64,000 nt of DNA from Micromonospora trifolii (lineage in GTDB: Bacteria; Actinomycetota; Actinomycetes; Mycobacteriales; Micromonosporaceae): positions 1 to 64,000 of the forward strand of contig NZ_JAKKFD010000022.1 in assembly GCF_022229005.1 (NCBI RefSeq). The letters are read 5' to 3'. Position 1 is the first letter of the stretch. Each line of letters starts with the position of its first letter. The position numbers were made by a program, and so were the translations under genes. Under the pieces are notes generated by a model. That model was not told the DNA's origin. It did not search any database and saw only the letters and a program-made list of their open reading frames with translations. Below, piece after piece: positions 1 through 8,305 of this stretch.

Positions 1-521
1 GCGGAGGTCGGCTCGTCGAAGAGCATCAGCTTCGGCTCCATCGACAGCGACCGGGCGATCGCGGCCCGCTGCTGCTGCCCACCGGAGAGCTGCGCCGGGA
101 AGGCGTCGGCCTTGTCGGTCAGCCCGACGCGCTCCAGGTTGGCCCGCGCGATCCGCTCGGCCTCGGCCCGGCCTCGGCGGAGCACCCGGCGCTGGGCGAT
201 CGTGAGGTTGTTCAGGACGGTCAGGTGCGGAAACAGGTTGAACGACTGGAAGACCATGCCGATGCCGCGACGGACCGCGTCGATCTCGACGTCCGGGTCG
301 GTCATCTCGACCCCGTTCACCCAGATCTTGCCGGCCGTCGGCTCCTCCAGCAGGTCGACGCAGCGCAGCAGTGTCGACTTGCCGGAGCCGGACGGCCCGA
401 TGACGCAGACCACCTCGCCCTGGCCGACCTCGAAGTCGATGCCCTTGAGCACCTTGAGCGGCCCGAAGGACTTGTGCAGGTCGCGGATCTCCACGGCGGG
501 GCGGGATGGGGTGGTCGTCAT
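1..521 (-). CDS. Polar amino-acid ABC transporter ATP-binding protein (3' end outside window)
   Basis: This is the cytoplasmic ATPase that powers an amino-acid importer of the GlnQ/HisP type. The first 173 residues are present and show Walker A GPSGSGKST, a Q-loop VFQSFNLFPH typical of the polar amino-acid family, the signature LSGGQQQR and Walker B LMLFDEPTSA. The D-loop, H-loop and C-terminus lie beyond the left edge. The ATG at 521 follows the permease stop codon by five bases, so it is the third gene of an operon binding protein - permease - ATPase. Family assignment is firm; substrate (probably glutamine or glutamate) is inferred only. Confidence 0.93.
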   Translation of the reverse strand, partial: MTTTPSRPAVEIRDLHKSFGPLKVLKGIDFEVGQGEVVCVIGPSGSGKSTLLRCVDLLEEPTAGKIWVNGVEMTDPDVEIDAVRRGIGMVFQSFNLFPHLTVLNNLTIAQRRVLRRGRAEAERIARANLERVGLTDKADAFPAQLSGGQQQRAAIARSLSMEPKLMLFDEPTS

Positions 522-526
522 CGGGG

Positions 527-1321
527 TCACCGGGCCTTGGCGTAGCGGAGTTCGAGGCGTCGTACCACCTGCGACAGCGGCAGGGTGATCACCAGGTAGG
601 CGAGACCGGCCACCAGCAGCGGGGTCGCGTTCACCCGGTCGTTGAGCATGTCCCGACCGAACTTGGTGATCTCGATCGTCTGCGCCGTCACCCCGAGCAC
701 GTAAGCCAGCGACGAGTCCTTGGTGAGCAGGATGAGCTCGTTCGTCAGCGGCGGGATCACGATCCGGAACGCCTGCGGGATGACGATCGTGCGCATGGCG
801 GTGAAGTGCGACATGCCGAGGGTCCGCGCCGCCTCCATCTGCCCCTTCGGCACGGCCTGGATGCCGGCCCGGATCGTCTCCGCCATGTACGCCGCGGCAG
901 TCAATCCGAGGCCGATGGCGATCGAACCGAACACCCCGCCCGGAATCTCGCGCTCCGGGAAGGCGATCGGGATGCCGTACCCGACGAGGAAGAGCACCAG
1001 CAGCGCGGGCAGACCCCGGAACAGCTCGATGTACGCCGTCGCCACCCAACGGTACGGCGCCACCCGCGACAGTCGCATCAACGCCAGGATGGTGCCGAAC
1101 ACGAGACCGAAGGCGAACGCGCCCAGCGTGTAGAGGACGGTGTTGCGCAGCGCGACGGTGATGATCGTCGGGAACATCGACTTGATGATGTCGACGCGGA
1201 AGAACGCGTCGGCCAACCTGTCCCAGTCCGCGGCGACGAGCACCGTCGCGATGATGGCGATGAAGACCAGGTACTGGAGCCCGAGGGACAGCCGCTCCCG
1301 CTGGCGGCGTCGCAGCTTCAC
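527..1321 (-). CDS. Polar amino-acid ABC transporter permease, His/Glu/Gln type
   Basis: A 264-residue inner-membrane permease of the HisM/GlnP class, the usual length for the family. A basic N-terminus is followed by a first membrane segment around residues 15-33 and further segments across the protein. The typical family stretch NTVLYTLGAFAFGLVFGTIL is near residue 60, and the EAA loop reads EAARTLGMSHFTAMRTIVIP around residue 165, which docks on the ATPase. Only one permease gene is seen, so it may work as a homodimer. It sits between the solute-binding gene, from which it is separated by a strong hairpin, and the ATPase gene. Confidence 0.93.
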   Translation of the reverse strand: MKLRRRQRERLSLGLQYLVFIAIIATVLVAADWDRLADAFFRVDIIKSMFPTIITVALRNTVLYTLGAFAFGLVFGTILALMRLSRVAPYRWVATAYIELFRGLPALLVLFLVGYGIPIAFPEREIPGGVFGSIAIGLGLTAAAYMAETIRAGIQAVPKGQMEAARTLGMSHFTAMRTIVIPQAFRIVIPPLTNELILLTKDSSLAYVLGVTAQTIEITKFGRDMLNDRVNATPLLVAGLAYLVITLPLSQVVRRLELRYAKAR

Positions 1322-1355
1322 GTTCGCTCGTTGCCTTCCCGGAGGTTACCGACGT

Positions 1356-1384
1356 CGGAGGGCGCGCGGGACGCGCGCCCTCCG
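1356..1384 (-). terminator. Intra-operon hairpin between binding-protein and permease genes
   Basis: A perfect 13-bp stem (CGGAGGGCGCGCG and its complement) closes a GGA loop in the 101-bp gap between two genes of the transporter operon. There is no U-run. Such hairpins after binding-protein genes usually cause partial termination or protect the upstream mRNA, giving more binding protein than membrane components. The structure is seen in the sequence; the role is inferred. Confidence 0.6.
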
Positions 1385-1422
1385 GTACTGCGTGGCGCTC
1401 AGGCGCTCGGCCGCTGTGCGGC

Positions 1423-2241
1423 TCAGGCGCTCGGCTGCTTGCCGATCCACTTCTCGTAGATCGTGTTGTACGTGCCGTCCTGCTTGGCCTTGGCCAGCAC
1501 CTCGTTGATCTTCTTGAGCAACTCCGGGTTGGCGTCCTTCTTCACGGGGAAGCCGTACTGCTCGCCGGTGTCGAACTCGGCGGCCACCTCGAACCCGCCC
1601 GGGTTCTTCTTCAGGTACTCGGTCCAGACCGGCAGGTCGTTGATGGCGGCCTCGACCTGGCCGTTGGCGACGGCCTGCTGGAGGGCGGCGAGGTCCTCGA
1701 ACTCGACGAGCTTCAGGCCCTTCTCCGCCTCGAGCTTCTTGGCGTAGTCACGACCCGTGGTGGCCGCCTGGACGCCGAGCTTCTTGCCCTTGAGGTCGTC
1801 GAGCGACTTGTACGTCTTGCCGGTCTTCACCAGCATCGCCTGGGTGGCGTCGAAGTAGGGATCGGAGAAGTCGATCACCTTCCGCCGCTCCTCGGTGATG
1901 GTCATGCCGGCGGCGGCCGCGTCGCACTTGCCGGTGTTGAGGTCCTGGCCGGACTTGATCCCCTCGAACGGGGTGTCGATGATCGTCTGCTCGACGCCGA
2001 GTTCCTTGGCGACCAGGTCCATGATCTCGACGTCGAAGCCGGTCACCTTGCCGCTGGCGTCCTTGGACTGGAACGGCGGGTACGGCAGGTGGGTGCAGAC
2101 GGTCAGCTTGCCCGCCGCGACCAGCTTGACGCCGCTCGCCTGGACCTCGCTGTCGTCCTTCTTCGCGCAACCCGCGGTCAGCGCGAGGGCGGCGACGGCC
2201 ACGACGAGGCCGGCCTGACGGACGGCGCTTGGGAACCTCAC
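1423..2241 (-). CDS. Amino-acid ABC transporter substrate-binding lipoprotein
   Basis: A 272-residue family-3 solute-binding protein (GlnH-like) that captures substrate outside the membrane. The lipoprotein signal ends in LTAGC at about residue 24. The body carries family marks such as LTVCTHLPYPPF, VTGFDVEIMDLVAKELG and AAAAGMTITEERRKVIDFSD, and ends IYEKWIGKQ. I prefer the GTG start at 2241 because GGAGGG lies seven to eight bases upstream. An in-frame ATG at 2274 would add eleven residues and lacks a good ribosome site. First gene of the operon with the permease and ATPase. Confidence 0.93.
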   Translation of the reverse strand: MRFPSAVRQAGLVVAVAALALTAGCAKKDDSEVQASGVKLVAAGKLTVCTHLPYPPFQSKDASGKVTGFDVEIMDLVAKELGVEQTIIDTPFEGIKSGQDLNTGKCDAAAAGMTITEERRKVIDFSDPYFDATQAMLVKTGKTYKSLDDLKGKKLGVQAATTGRDYAKKLEAEKGLKLVEFEDLAALQQAVANGQVEAAINDLPVWTEYLKKNPGGFEVAAEFDTGEQYGFPVKKDANPELLKKINEVLAKAKQDGTYNTIYEKWIGKQPSA

Positions 2242-2416
2242 GGCTGTGTCCCTCCGATTCGGCTTCCATTGCATAGAAAGCCAATCTGGTTCATAGACTT
2301 TGCGAAAGCGACCGTACCCGATCCGGCACGTCGCCCCCAGATCACGCCGTGACCGTCCGGCCGACCCGTCCCGGCGAATCCCGCCGGCAAATCCGACACT
2401 TGCCCCGCAAGGTGCC

Positions 2417-3094
2417 TCAGCCGCCGGTTCCCTCGGCCGCCCCGTCCGGGGTGAGAGCCCCTTCGTGGGGGTCTGTGTCCAGGAACACGTGCTGGTGGCC
2501 CTGGCCGGAATCGACGCTGATCTGATCGAGCTGGGTCGCCGCGACCGACCAGATCGTCGCGGCCTCGGCCGCCTGCCGCGCTGTGACGTCCAGCAGGGCC
2601 GCCCGTTGCGCGGCCGGAACACCGGCCGCCAGCGCGTAGGCGTCGACGGCCAGCGACGCCTGCTGGACCGCTCCGCGCAACCCTCCGCGCGCCACGTTGG
2701 TGGCGGTGGTCCCCGAGGGCGGGTCGGCGAACGGCTCCGCCGCCTGGCGCATGACCCCCTGCCACTGGCGCGCCCGGGCCGGGTCCGGCGCACGACCGGC
2801 GGCCGTCTCCGTCTTGATGGCGGCCAGCACCGGGGCGACCTGGTCGCGGACGCCTCGGGCCGTCTCGATCAGCTCCACGATCTGCTGAGCGTCCCGCTTC
2901 GCGTCGGCCTGCTTGATGCTCGCGATGGTCGCCTCGGTCGCGTCCGGACGGCCCAACTGGTAGCCGATCAACCCACCCAGCAACGCGGTGACCAGTGCGA
3001 TCACGCCCGCGACGGCCGCGAAGCGCACTGTGCGGCGGTGACCCACATCGGCCTTGTCCAACTGGTAGGAGGGTCGGCCGGTACGGCGCGCCAT
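2417..3094 (-). CDS. Membrane-anchored protein of unknown function
   Basis: A 225-residue protein that I do not recognise. A short basic N-terminus is followed by one membrane segment at about residues 25-48, then a mostly helical Ala-, Gln- and Glu-rich extracytoplasmic part (for example IASIKQADAKRDAQQIVELI) and a His/Asp/Gly-rich C-terminus. The start is supported by GAGGAG six bases upstream. It stands alone, divergent from the signal-peptidase locus and separated from the transporter operon by about 175 bases. The topology resembles single-pass scaffolds; no enzymatic motif is visible. Confidence 0.75.
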   Translation of the reverse strand: MARRTGRPSYQLDKADVGHRRTVRFAAVAGVIALVTALLGGLIGYQLGRPDATEATIASIKQADAKRDAQQIVELIETARGVRDQVAPVLAAIKTETAAGRAPDPARARQWQGVMRQAAEPFADPPSGTTATNVARGGLRGAVQQASLAVDAYALAAGVPAAQRAALLDVTARQAAEAATIWSVAATQLDQISVDSGQGHQHVFLDTDPHEGALTPDGAAEGTGG

Positions 3095-3307
3095 CGCATC
3101 TCCTCACATCGATGGTGTGGGGCCAAAGATTAGCCGCCCCCGAGACGTCCGTCGATAGTGCCGATCCGTGCGGCCGCTGGCCGTCTACACCCTCGCGTGA
3201 CGAGTTGACCGCTTTGGGAGCTTTGTGCCGTTTTGGTGCTTATCGTGATCCTTGCGCCGCTGGCACCGGCCCACGACAACCAACCGCGTTGCACCGAGGA
3301 GGACAAA
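3095..3307. promoter_or_regulatory. Divergent intergenic region before the SipW-type locus
   Basis: These 213 bases separate two divergent genes and must hold the promoter of the four-gene signal-peptidase locus. A TTGACC at about 3206 in a locally AT-richer stretch is a possible -35 element, but I cannot find a convincing -10 at the right distance. A strong GAGGAGG ribosome site sits at 3296-3302. No palindrome stands out. Confidence 0.35.
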
Positions 3308-3943
3308 TTGAGTGAACCGACAGGGCTGGCAGTGCAGAGATCGAGCGGTCGAGGCCGCCGCCGCAAGCTGAAGGCCATCCTGGCCGGCGGGATCGTCCTC
3401 GGCCTCGGCGCGACGATCACCCTCGCCGCCTGGAACGACTCGGAGTACGCCACGGGCACGTTCACGGCGGGCACGTTCAGCATGGAGGGCAGCACCAACG
3501 GCACCACCTACGCCGAGCACCCCACCGCCGGCACGGCGGCCGCGTTGACCTTCAGCACCGGCTTCGGCGACATCAGCCCCGGTGACGTGGTCGCGGCACC
3601 GTTCGCCGTCCGGCTGACCGCGGCCACGACGTACGACGCGACAGTCACTGTGGCGTCGGCCAGCCCCGCTCCACCCGCCTTCGTCGGGCTCACCTACGGG
3701 ATCGCGACCGTGCCCGCTTTCGCCGACTGCAGCGCGACACCCACCACCCCGACCTGGATCGTGGTTCAGGGCACTCCGCTCAACTCGGTGGCCGGCGCGG
3801 TGCCGTTCAACCTGACGCAGGGCACCCCTCCCACGACGCCCGGCGCTCCGGTGAACCTCTGCTTCGTCGTAACGGCGGGGGGCACTCTGGTGCAGGGCAC
3901 GTCGGTCACGGAAACCTGGCAGCTCCTGGCCGAGTCCGTCTAG
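3308..3943 (+). CDS. Secreted protein with SipW-type signal peptide
   Basis: A 211-residue exported protein of the TasA/camelysin-like group. A basic N-terminus (RGRRRKLKAI) precedes the hydrophobic stretch LAGGIVLGLGATITLAAW and the region NDSEYATGTFTAGTF, which is characteristic of substrates of SipW/ER-type signal peptidases. The mature part is rich in Thr, Ala, Ser and Pro and looks all-beta. The TTG at 3308 is chosen because GAGGAGG lies five bases upstream; an in-frame ATG at 3233 would add 25 residues with no such site. It is the first of four co-directional genes, and its likely processing enzyme is encoded two genes downstream. Confidence 0.85.
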   Translation: MSEPTGLAVQRSSGRGRRRKLKAILAGGIVLGLGATITLAAWNDSEYATGTFTAGTFSMEGSTNGTTYAEHPTAGTAAALTFSTGFGDISPGDVVAAPFAVRLTAATTYDATVTVASASPAPPAFVGLTYGIATVPAFADCSATPTTPTWIVVQGTPLNSVAGAVPFNLTQGTPPTTPGAPVNLCFVVTAGGTLVQGTSVTETWQLLAESV

Positions 3944-4585
3944 GTGGTGGCCGTGGTCAACCGTCGGACGCCGGCCGGAACACCACGGCTTCGCCGGACC
4001 CGTGCCGTACTCGCTGGCGCCCTCGTTCTCGGCCTGGGAACGACGTCCACGCTCGCCGCGTGGACCGACAGCGAGTACGGCACCGGGTCGTTCGGCGCGA
4101 GCGTCTTCGGCACCGAGTCGCAGACCGCCTCCAGTAGTTGGGCCAGCCACACCCCGGTGGCGAACGCCGCGACGCTGGCGTTCAACGCGACGGCGATGTC
4201 CCCTTCGGTGTCGTTCTACGCCTTCCTCGACATCCGGACGACCTCGACGACGAACGTCGGTGGCGCTGTCGCGCTGACGAGTTCGTCGAACAACTCCGGT
4301 GCCCTGCTGCCCGCACTCGAGTACCGGGCGGTGCGGACCGCCACCACCAGCACCACGTGCGCCGCCGCCGCCTTCTCCGGTTCACCCACCTGGATCGTCG
4401 GGCCCAGCTACTCGGCCATCACCGCGGTACCCGGCTCGCCGGTGTCGTCCCCCATCACCGTGCCGAGCGGCGCGACGCCGCAGCTGCGGTTCTGCTTCGA
4501 GGTCCGGGTCCAGTCCGGCGCCAGCAACGCGTACCAGGGCACGACCGGCGTCGTCACCTGGGAATTCACTGCCACGTCTACGTAA
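3944..4585 (+). CDS. Secreted protein with SipW-type signal peptide (paralogue)
   Basis: A 213-residue paralogue of the preceding protein. It has the same plan: basic start, hydrophobic stretch LAGALVLGLGTTSTLAAW, then TDSEYGTGSFGASVFG, followed by a Ser/Thr-rich, probably beta-sandwich mature domain with a few cysteines. It begins immediately after the upstream stop codon. Several GTG codons (3944, 3947, 3953) could start it, so the first few residues are uncertain. Probably a surface or matrix protein delivered by the signal peptidase encoded next; tandem duplication of cargo genes is usual at SipW loci. Confidence 0.83.
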   Translation: MVAVVNRRTPAGTPRLRRTRAVLAGALVLGLGTTSTLAAWTDSEYGTGSFGASVFGTESQTASSSWASHTPVANAATLAFNATAMSPSVSFYAFLDIRTTSTTNVGGAVALTSSSNNSGALLPALEYRAVRTATTSTTCAAAAFSGSPTWIVGPSYSAITAVPGSPVSSPITVPSGATPQLRFCFEVRVQSGASNAYQGTTGVVTWEFTATST

Positions 4586-4596
4586 AGGATCTTCAG

Positions 4597-5889
4597 ATGG
4601 TGGGACGCGAACGTCGACGGCACAGCACCCTCGCCCGGGTCGGTGACCTGGTGCTGACAGTGCTCGCCGTCGGTGGGACGGCGTGCGTCGTCCTCGTCCC
4701 GCTGGCCTTCTTCTTCGACATCTCGCTCATCCTGTTCAAGACCGGGTCGATGAGTCCGACCATTCCCGCCGGATCACTGGCCGTGGTGCGGGAGATCCCC
4801 GCATCCGAGGTCCACGTGGGAGACGTCGTCACCGTCGACCGCACGCCGCTGCCACCGATCACCCACCGCGTCGTCGACGTCGCCAACGGCGGCGGGCCGA
4901 CTCGCCTGCTCACGCTGCGGGGGGACGCGAACGAGTCCAACGACGCCGCGCCGCACGCGGTGAGCCACGTCCGGCTCGTGGAGTGGTCGGTGCCCAGGCT
5001 CGGGTACGCGGTGCGAGCCGTCTCCAACGTGTACGCCACGAGTTTGATCACGATCGGGGCCGCCGCGATCGTGACCTGGGCGTTCTGGCCGCGCGGGGGC
5101 GCGCCGGGGACCCGGCGACGCGGCTCGTGGCGTCGCCGGGGGCCGGGTTCGGCGGTGCCGGACGAGGCAGGGGCAGCGCCGGAGGCCGGCACCCAGCCCA
5201 GCGGTACGGGAGCGCGCGGCGACTCGACACTGGGGCGCATGCTGCTCGTGCTGGCGGTGCTGCCGGGCGTCGCCGCCGCGGTACTGGCGGCACCGGGCCA
5301 GGCCCGCGCGGACACCACCGACGAGGTCATTCGGAGCAGATATCTCACCCTGGTCTCGATCGGCGACAACGATCGCATGACGAACCTGGCGCCGGACCAG
5401 CCCGTGCCCTGGCAGGTGGGCGTCTCGGCACACGCGAAGCAGCCCGGCGAGGTGACCATCTCGCTGTCGGCGCAGGGCCCCCTCACCGTCCGGCCGGACG
5501 GCCTCCAGGTGATGGTCGCCATCTGCGCCATCCGCTGGGTGCAGGGTGCCTGCCCCGCCGGCCAGGGCGAGCAGGTCCTCGTCGACGGTCCCGCCACCAG
5601 GGTGGCCGCACACCCGATCACCATCAGTTCGATGCGGGCCGACCAGCAGCGGTGGGTACTCGTCACCGCCAGCCTGCTCGCCAACTCGGTGGCCTCGGGG
5701 TCGGCGGACCTGATCGTCACGGCGACCGGATTCGGCGACAGCGCGTCGGCGGGCGGCACTGTCGGCCCGCTTCCCCGCACCGGCACCAACCTGTGGACAC
5801 CGGTGTTCGCCGGCGGCGGCGCGCTCTTCACCGGCCTGCTGCTCATGCTCGCCACGCGCCGGCACCGGATCAGTGTGGGGCGGTCGTGA
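4597..5889 (+). CDS. SipW/ER-type signal peptidase fused to an LPXTG-anchored surface domain
   Basis: A 430-residue protein in two parts. Residues 1-165 are a type I signal peptidase of the SipW/ER class: membrane segment at about 17-45, catalytic Ser51 in TGSMSPT, His90 in PPITHRVV replacing the bacterial lysine, the box LRGDANE, and a second membrane segment at about 147-165. An Arg/Pro-rich linker and a third hydrophobic segment (about 214-232) follow, ending in an AxA cleavage-like site QARA-D. Residues 239-390 form an extracellular domain unknown to me. LPRTG at 392-396, a membrane segment and an RRHR tail make a sortase signal. AAAGGA stands seven bases before the ATG. The fusion is unusual and self-processing is conceivable. 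Confidence 0.87.
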   Translation: MVGRERRRHSTLARVGDLVLTVLAVGGTACVVLVPLAFFFDISLILFKTGSMSPTIPAGSLAVVREIPASEVHVGDVVTVDRTPLPPITHRVVDVANGGGPTRLLTLRGDANESNDAAPHAVSHVRLVEWSVPRLGYAVRAVSNVYATSLITIGAAAIVTWAFWPRGGAPGTRRRGSWRRRGPGSAVPDEAGAAPEAGTQPSGTGARGDSTLGRMLLVLAVLPGVAAAVLAAPGQARADTTDEVIRSRYLTLVSIGDNDRMTNLAPDQPVPWQVGVSAHAKQPGEVTISLSAQGPLTVRPDGLQVMVAICAIRWVQGACPAGQGEQVLVDGPATRVAAHPITISSMRADQQRWVLVTASLLANSVASGSADLIVTATGFGDSASAGGTVGPLPRTGTNLWTPVFAGGGALFTGLLLMLATRRHRISVGRS

Positions 5890-6374
5890 GGCGTACGCGC
5901 ATCCCCACTCTGCCGGCCCGGCAGCGAACCGCCCACGTCCGGCGACGCTGGCTCGCGGGTGCCGCGGCCCTGCTGCTCGCCGGCACCGCCGTCGTGCTCC
6001 CACCGCCACAGTCGACGCTGGCCGCCTGGACCGACACCGAGTACGGCCGCGGTTCCCTCCAGGCCGGCACTGTCAACCCGCCGACGAACCTTCAGTGCAC
6101 AGCGGGCGTGCTCACCCCGCCGACCTTCACCTGGACCCTGCCGGTCGGCGGCCTGACCCGCAGCGGCTTCACCTGGTCGCTGGCGGGCGGCTTCACCGGC
6201 GGCGGAACCCTCGGTGCCAGCGCCACCTCGGTCACCATCCCCGGCGGACTGCTGAGCATCGGAAGCGGCACCTTCCGCCTGGTGGCGAACGGCCCCGGCG
6301 GCTGGACGTCGACCCAGGTCACCGGAACTGTCGGCATGCTCACGGCGATCCTCTACTCCTGCAGCGTGCCGTAG
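5886..6374 (+). CDS. Short secreted protein with SipW-type signal peptide
   Basis: A 162-residue protein starting with a GTG that overlaps the upstream stop (GTGA). The N-terminus is very basic, the hydrophobic part reads LAGAAALLLAGTAVVLPP, and STLAAWTDTEYGRGSLQAGTV matches the cleavage region of the other two cargo proteins in this locus. The mature part of about 110 residues is Gly/Thr-rich with the pattern of one small beta-sandwich or fibronectin-like fold. Its 3' end overlaps the convergent sulfotransferase gene by 22 bases. Probably the third substrate of the signal peptidase encoded just upstream. Confidence 0.8.
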   Translation: MRRTRIPTLPARQRTAHVRRRWLAGAAALLLAGTAVVLPPPQSTLAAWTDTEYGRGSLQAGTVNPPTNLQCTAGVLTPPTFTWTLPVGGLTRSGFTWSLAGGFTGGGTLGASATSVTIPGGLLSIGSGTFRLVANGPGGWTSTQVTGTVGMLTAILYSCSVP

Positions 6375-7282
6375 ACCGGGTAGCCCCACTCGGCCAGCGG
6401 CTTCTCCAGCACCCGCTCGATCGCGGTGAGCTGCGCCGGGCTGAGTTCGTCGCGGTACGCCTCCGCCCGGCCCACTGTGAAGTCGTACCGGGAGAAGCCC
6501 TTCTCGAAGGCGGTCGACCAACTCAGCCCGAGGAAGTCGAGCATCCGGCCGACCTGCTCGCGCGGCTGCTCGACCAGGTCCTCGTAGCGCACGTCCAGCC
6601 ACTGGTCGGCCGGGTGACACAGCCGGGCCTGCGCGAAGGCGTCCATCAGCATCTTCCAGCCCAACGCGGCAAGCACCTGGAAGGAGCGCCCGGACTCGAT
6701 CCACTCCTCCCGCAGGTCGGACGGGAGCGGCCCGTAGATCCAGTTGTCCGGCCCGCGCCAGCCGTCCCACCAGCCCATCTGGAGCCACGAGTTGGCCACC
6801 GCCCGGCCGTCGCGCACCACGTTGACCACCCGCAGCTCCGGGTACGCGGCGCGCAGCAGGCCGGTCCGCGGCCACCCGGTGACGTGCTGCGCCAACTGCT
6901 GACAGCCCTGCCGCGCGATCCGCTCGTCGAAGAAGGCCCGCAGCCGCCGGGCCACGAACGGGGTCAGATCCTCGGCCACCAGGTCCCGGCACGGTCGGGA
7001 GAAGCCGGCCAACACCTGCCGGTCGAGCAGGTGGTACGCCTCCGACGGCGCCACCCGGAGCCGCCCCCGCTCCAGCAACCGTCGACTGTGCCGCAGCGAG
7101 GTCATCCCCGCCGGGCGCGGCGCCGAGCGCCGGTAGAGCGCGCCGTTGAACCTGCCCTTGGGGTTGAGCCGGGCCAGCTTGTCGTCCAGACCGGAGACGA
7201 AGCCGACCGCGGGGTGCCGGGAGAGCAGCTCCTGGACCAGCGTCGAACCGCACCGACCGGTGCCCACCACCAGTGAGAGCAT
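6353..7282 (-). CDS. Sulfotransferase family protein
   Basis: A 309-residue PAPS-dependent sulfotransferase. The phosphosulfate loop is VVGTGRCGSTLVQELL at residues 4-20, and the 3'-phosphate region reads VVNVVRDGRAVANSW near residue 150. YEDLVEQP and LDFLGLSW follow as in other family members. It would sulfate a sugar hydroxyl of a glycan precursor, but the acceptor cannot be read from sequence. It is the last of three genes (glycosyltransferase, sulfotransferase, sulfotransferase), separated from the previous one by three bases. Its end overlaps the convergent secreted-protein gene. Confidence 0.87.
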   Translation of the reverse strand: MLSLVVGTGRCGSTLVQELLSRHPAVGFVSGLDDKLARLNPKGRFNGALYRRSAPRPAGMTSLRHSRRLLERGRLRVAPSEAYHLLDRQVLAGFSRPCRDLVAEDLTPFVARRLRAFFDERIARQGCQQLAQHVTGWPRTGLLRAAYPELRVVNVVRDGRAVANSWLQMGWWDGWRGPDNWIYGPLPSDLREEWIESGRSFQVLAALGWKMLMDAFAQARLCHPADQWLDVRYEDLVEQPREQVGRMLDFLGLSWSTAFEKGFSRYDFTVGRAEAYRDELSPAQLTAIERVLEKPLAEWGYPVYGTLQE

Positions 7283-7285
7283 CGT

Positions 7286-8305
7286 TCAGCCTTCCTGCCG
7301 GGTGGCGGGTGACGGGGAGACGGCCGGGTCCGCGGCGAGGCGGGCGGCGGGAGAGGTGACCCTCGGGCGGCGCAACGGATAGCCGAACCGGGTCAGGGCC
7401 ACGGCGGTCAGCCCGGTCACCACTGCGTACGCGCGGGCGGGGAGCCCGGTCAGCCACTCGGTGTCGGCGACCACGTCGACCAGCCCGGTGCGGTGCCGCG
7501 ACGGGTTGCCGGCCACCGAGTGGGTGGGGGCCAGCCGCACCGTGGCCGGTGCCGGAAACGGAAGCTCGTCGGGGACAGTGCCGACGAAGCCGGCGATCCG
7601 GGCGGTGACGCCGGCCGGGTCGGCCACGAAGTCCTCGTACCGCACCCGCAGGTAACGGCCCGGCGCACGGCGGCGATCGCCCCACAGTCGTACTGTCGCG
7701 GTGTTCCAGACCAGCCAGAGCAGCGCGGCCTTGCCCACCGGTGGACGGCTCATCAGCTGGTCGTCGGCGCGGTCGTCCAGCGGGCGTCGGCGACGCCAGG
7801 AGTACGCGGTGGCGCGCGGGTCGCGCACCACGTGCAGGACGTACAGGTCGATGCCGGGCAGGCTGCCGAGCAGCGCCCCGTACGGGGGCAGCTTGGAGGA
7901 GTCGACGATGACGCCGTCGGACCGGCCGGCCAGGGCGTGCTCGGCGATCGAGGCGTAGAGCCTTGCCAGCTGCGTGTCGTCGGGGTGGCCCGCGACCGGC
8001 GGCTGCCCCCGACGCTGGCGGCGCAGCAGTGCGGGCAACCCCCGCAGCCGCAGCCGATGGGCCAACCGGGCGGCGATCCCGGCCGGGTCGGCGTCGGTCA
8101 GGTCGGCGCGCACCCGGGCCCAGAGGAGGCAGTCGGCGACCGGGGAACCGCAGCCGCACTGCCGGTTCTCCAGGATGCCGCGCCGCCACAGATATCGCAG
8201 CTCGCCCGCCGCGAAGAAGCCCGGCAACTGTCCCAGGACCGTGGTGACCAGAGTGCTGCCACTGCGACCGCTGCCGGCGAGGTAGAGCACCCGCACCGGG
8301 CTCAC
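7286..8305 (-). CDS. Sulfotransferase family protein
   Basis: A 339-residue sulfotransferase with PAPS loop YLAGSGRSGSTLVTTVLGQL at residues 6-25. A cysteine-containing insert (ENRQCGCGSPVADC) is typical of the actinobacterial and cyanobacterial sulfotransferase-3 type. The segment LHVVRDPRATAYSW provides the second nucleotide-binding motif, with RYEDFVADP further on. The GTG start overlaps the upstream glycosyltransferase stop (GTGA), so the two are translationally coupled. It probably acts on the same glycan as the glycosyltransferase. Acceptor unknown. Confidence 0.87.
   Translation of the reverse strand: MSPVRVLYLAGSGRSGSTLVTTVLGQLPGFFAAGELRYLWRRGILENRQCGCGSPVADCLLWARVRADLTDADPAGIAARLAHRLRLRGLPALLRRQRRGQPPVAGHPDDTQLARLYASIAEHALAGRSDGVIVDSSKLPPYGALLGSLPGIDLYVLHVVRDPRATAYSWRRRRPLDDRADDQLMSRPPVGKAALLWLVWNTATVRLWGDRRRAPGRYLRVRYEDFVADPAGVTARIAGFVGTVPDELPFPAPATVRLAPTHSVAGNPSRHRTGLVDVVADTEWLTGLPARAYAVVTGLTAVALTRFGYPLRRPRVTSPAARLAADPAVSPSPATRQEG

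Noticed and set aside
3941..3956. A frameshift joining the first two SipW-type cargo proteins
   Set aside because: Each has its own complete signal peptide and domain. Direct abutment of stop and start is ordinary operon packing.
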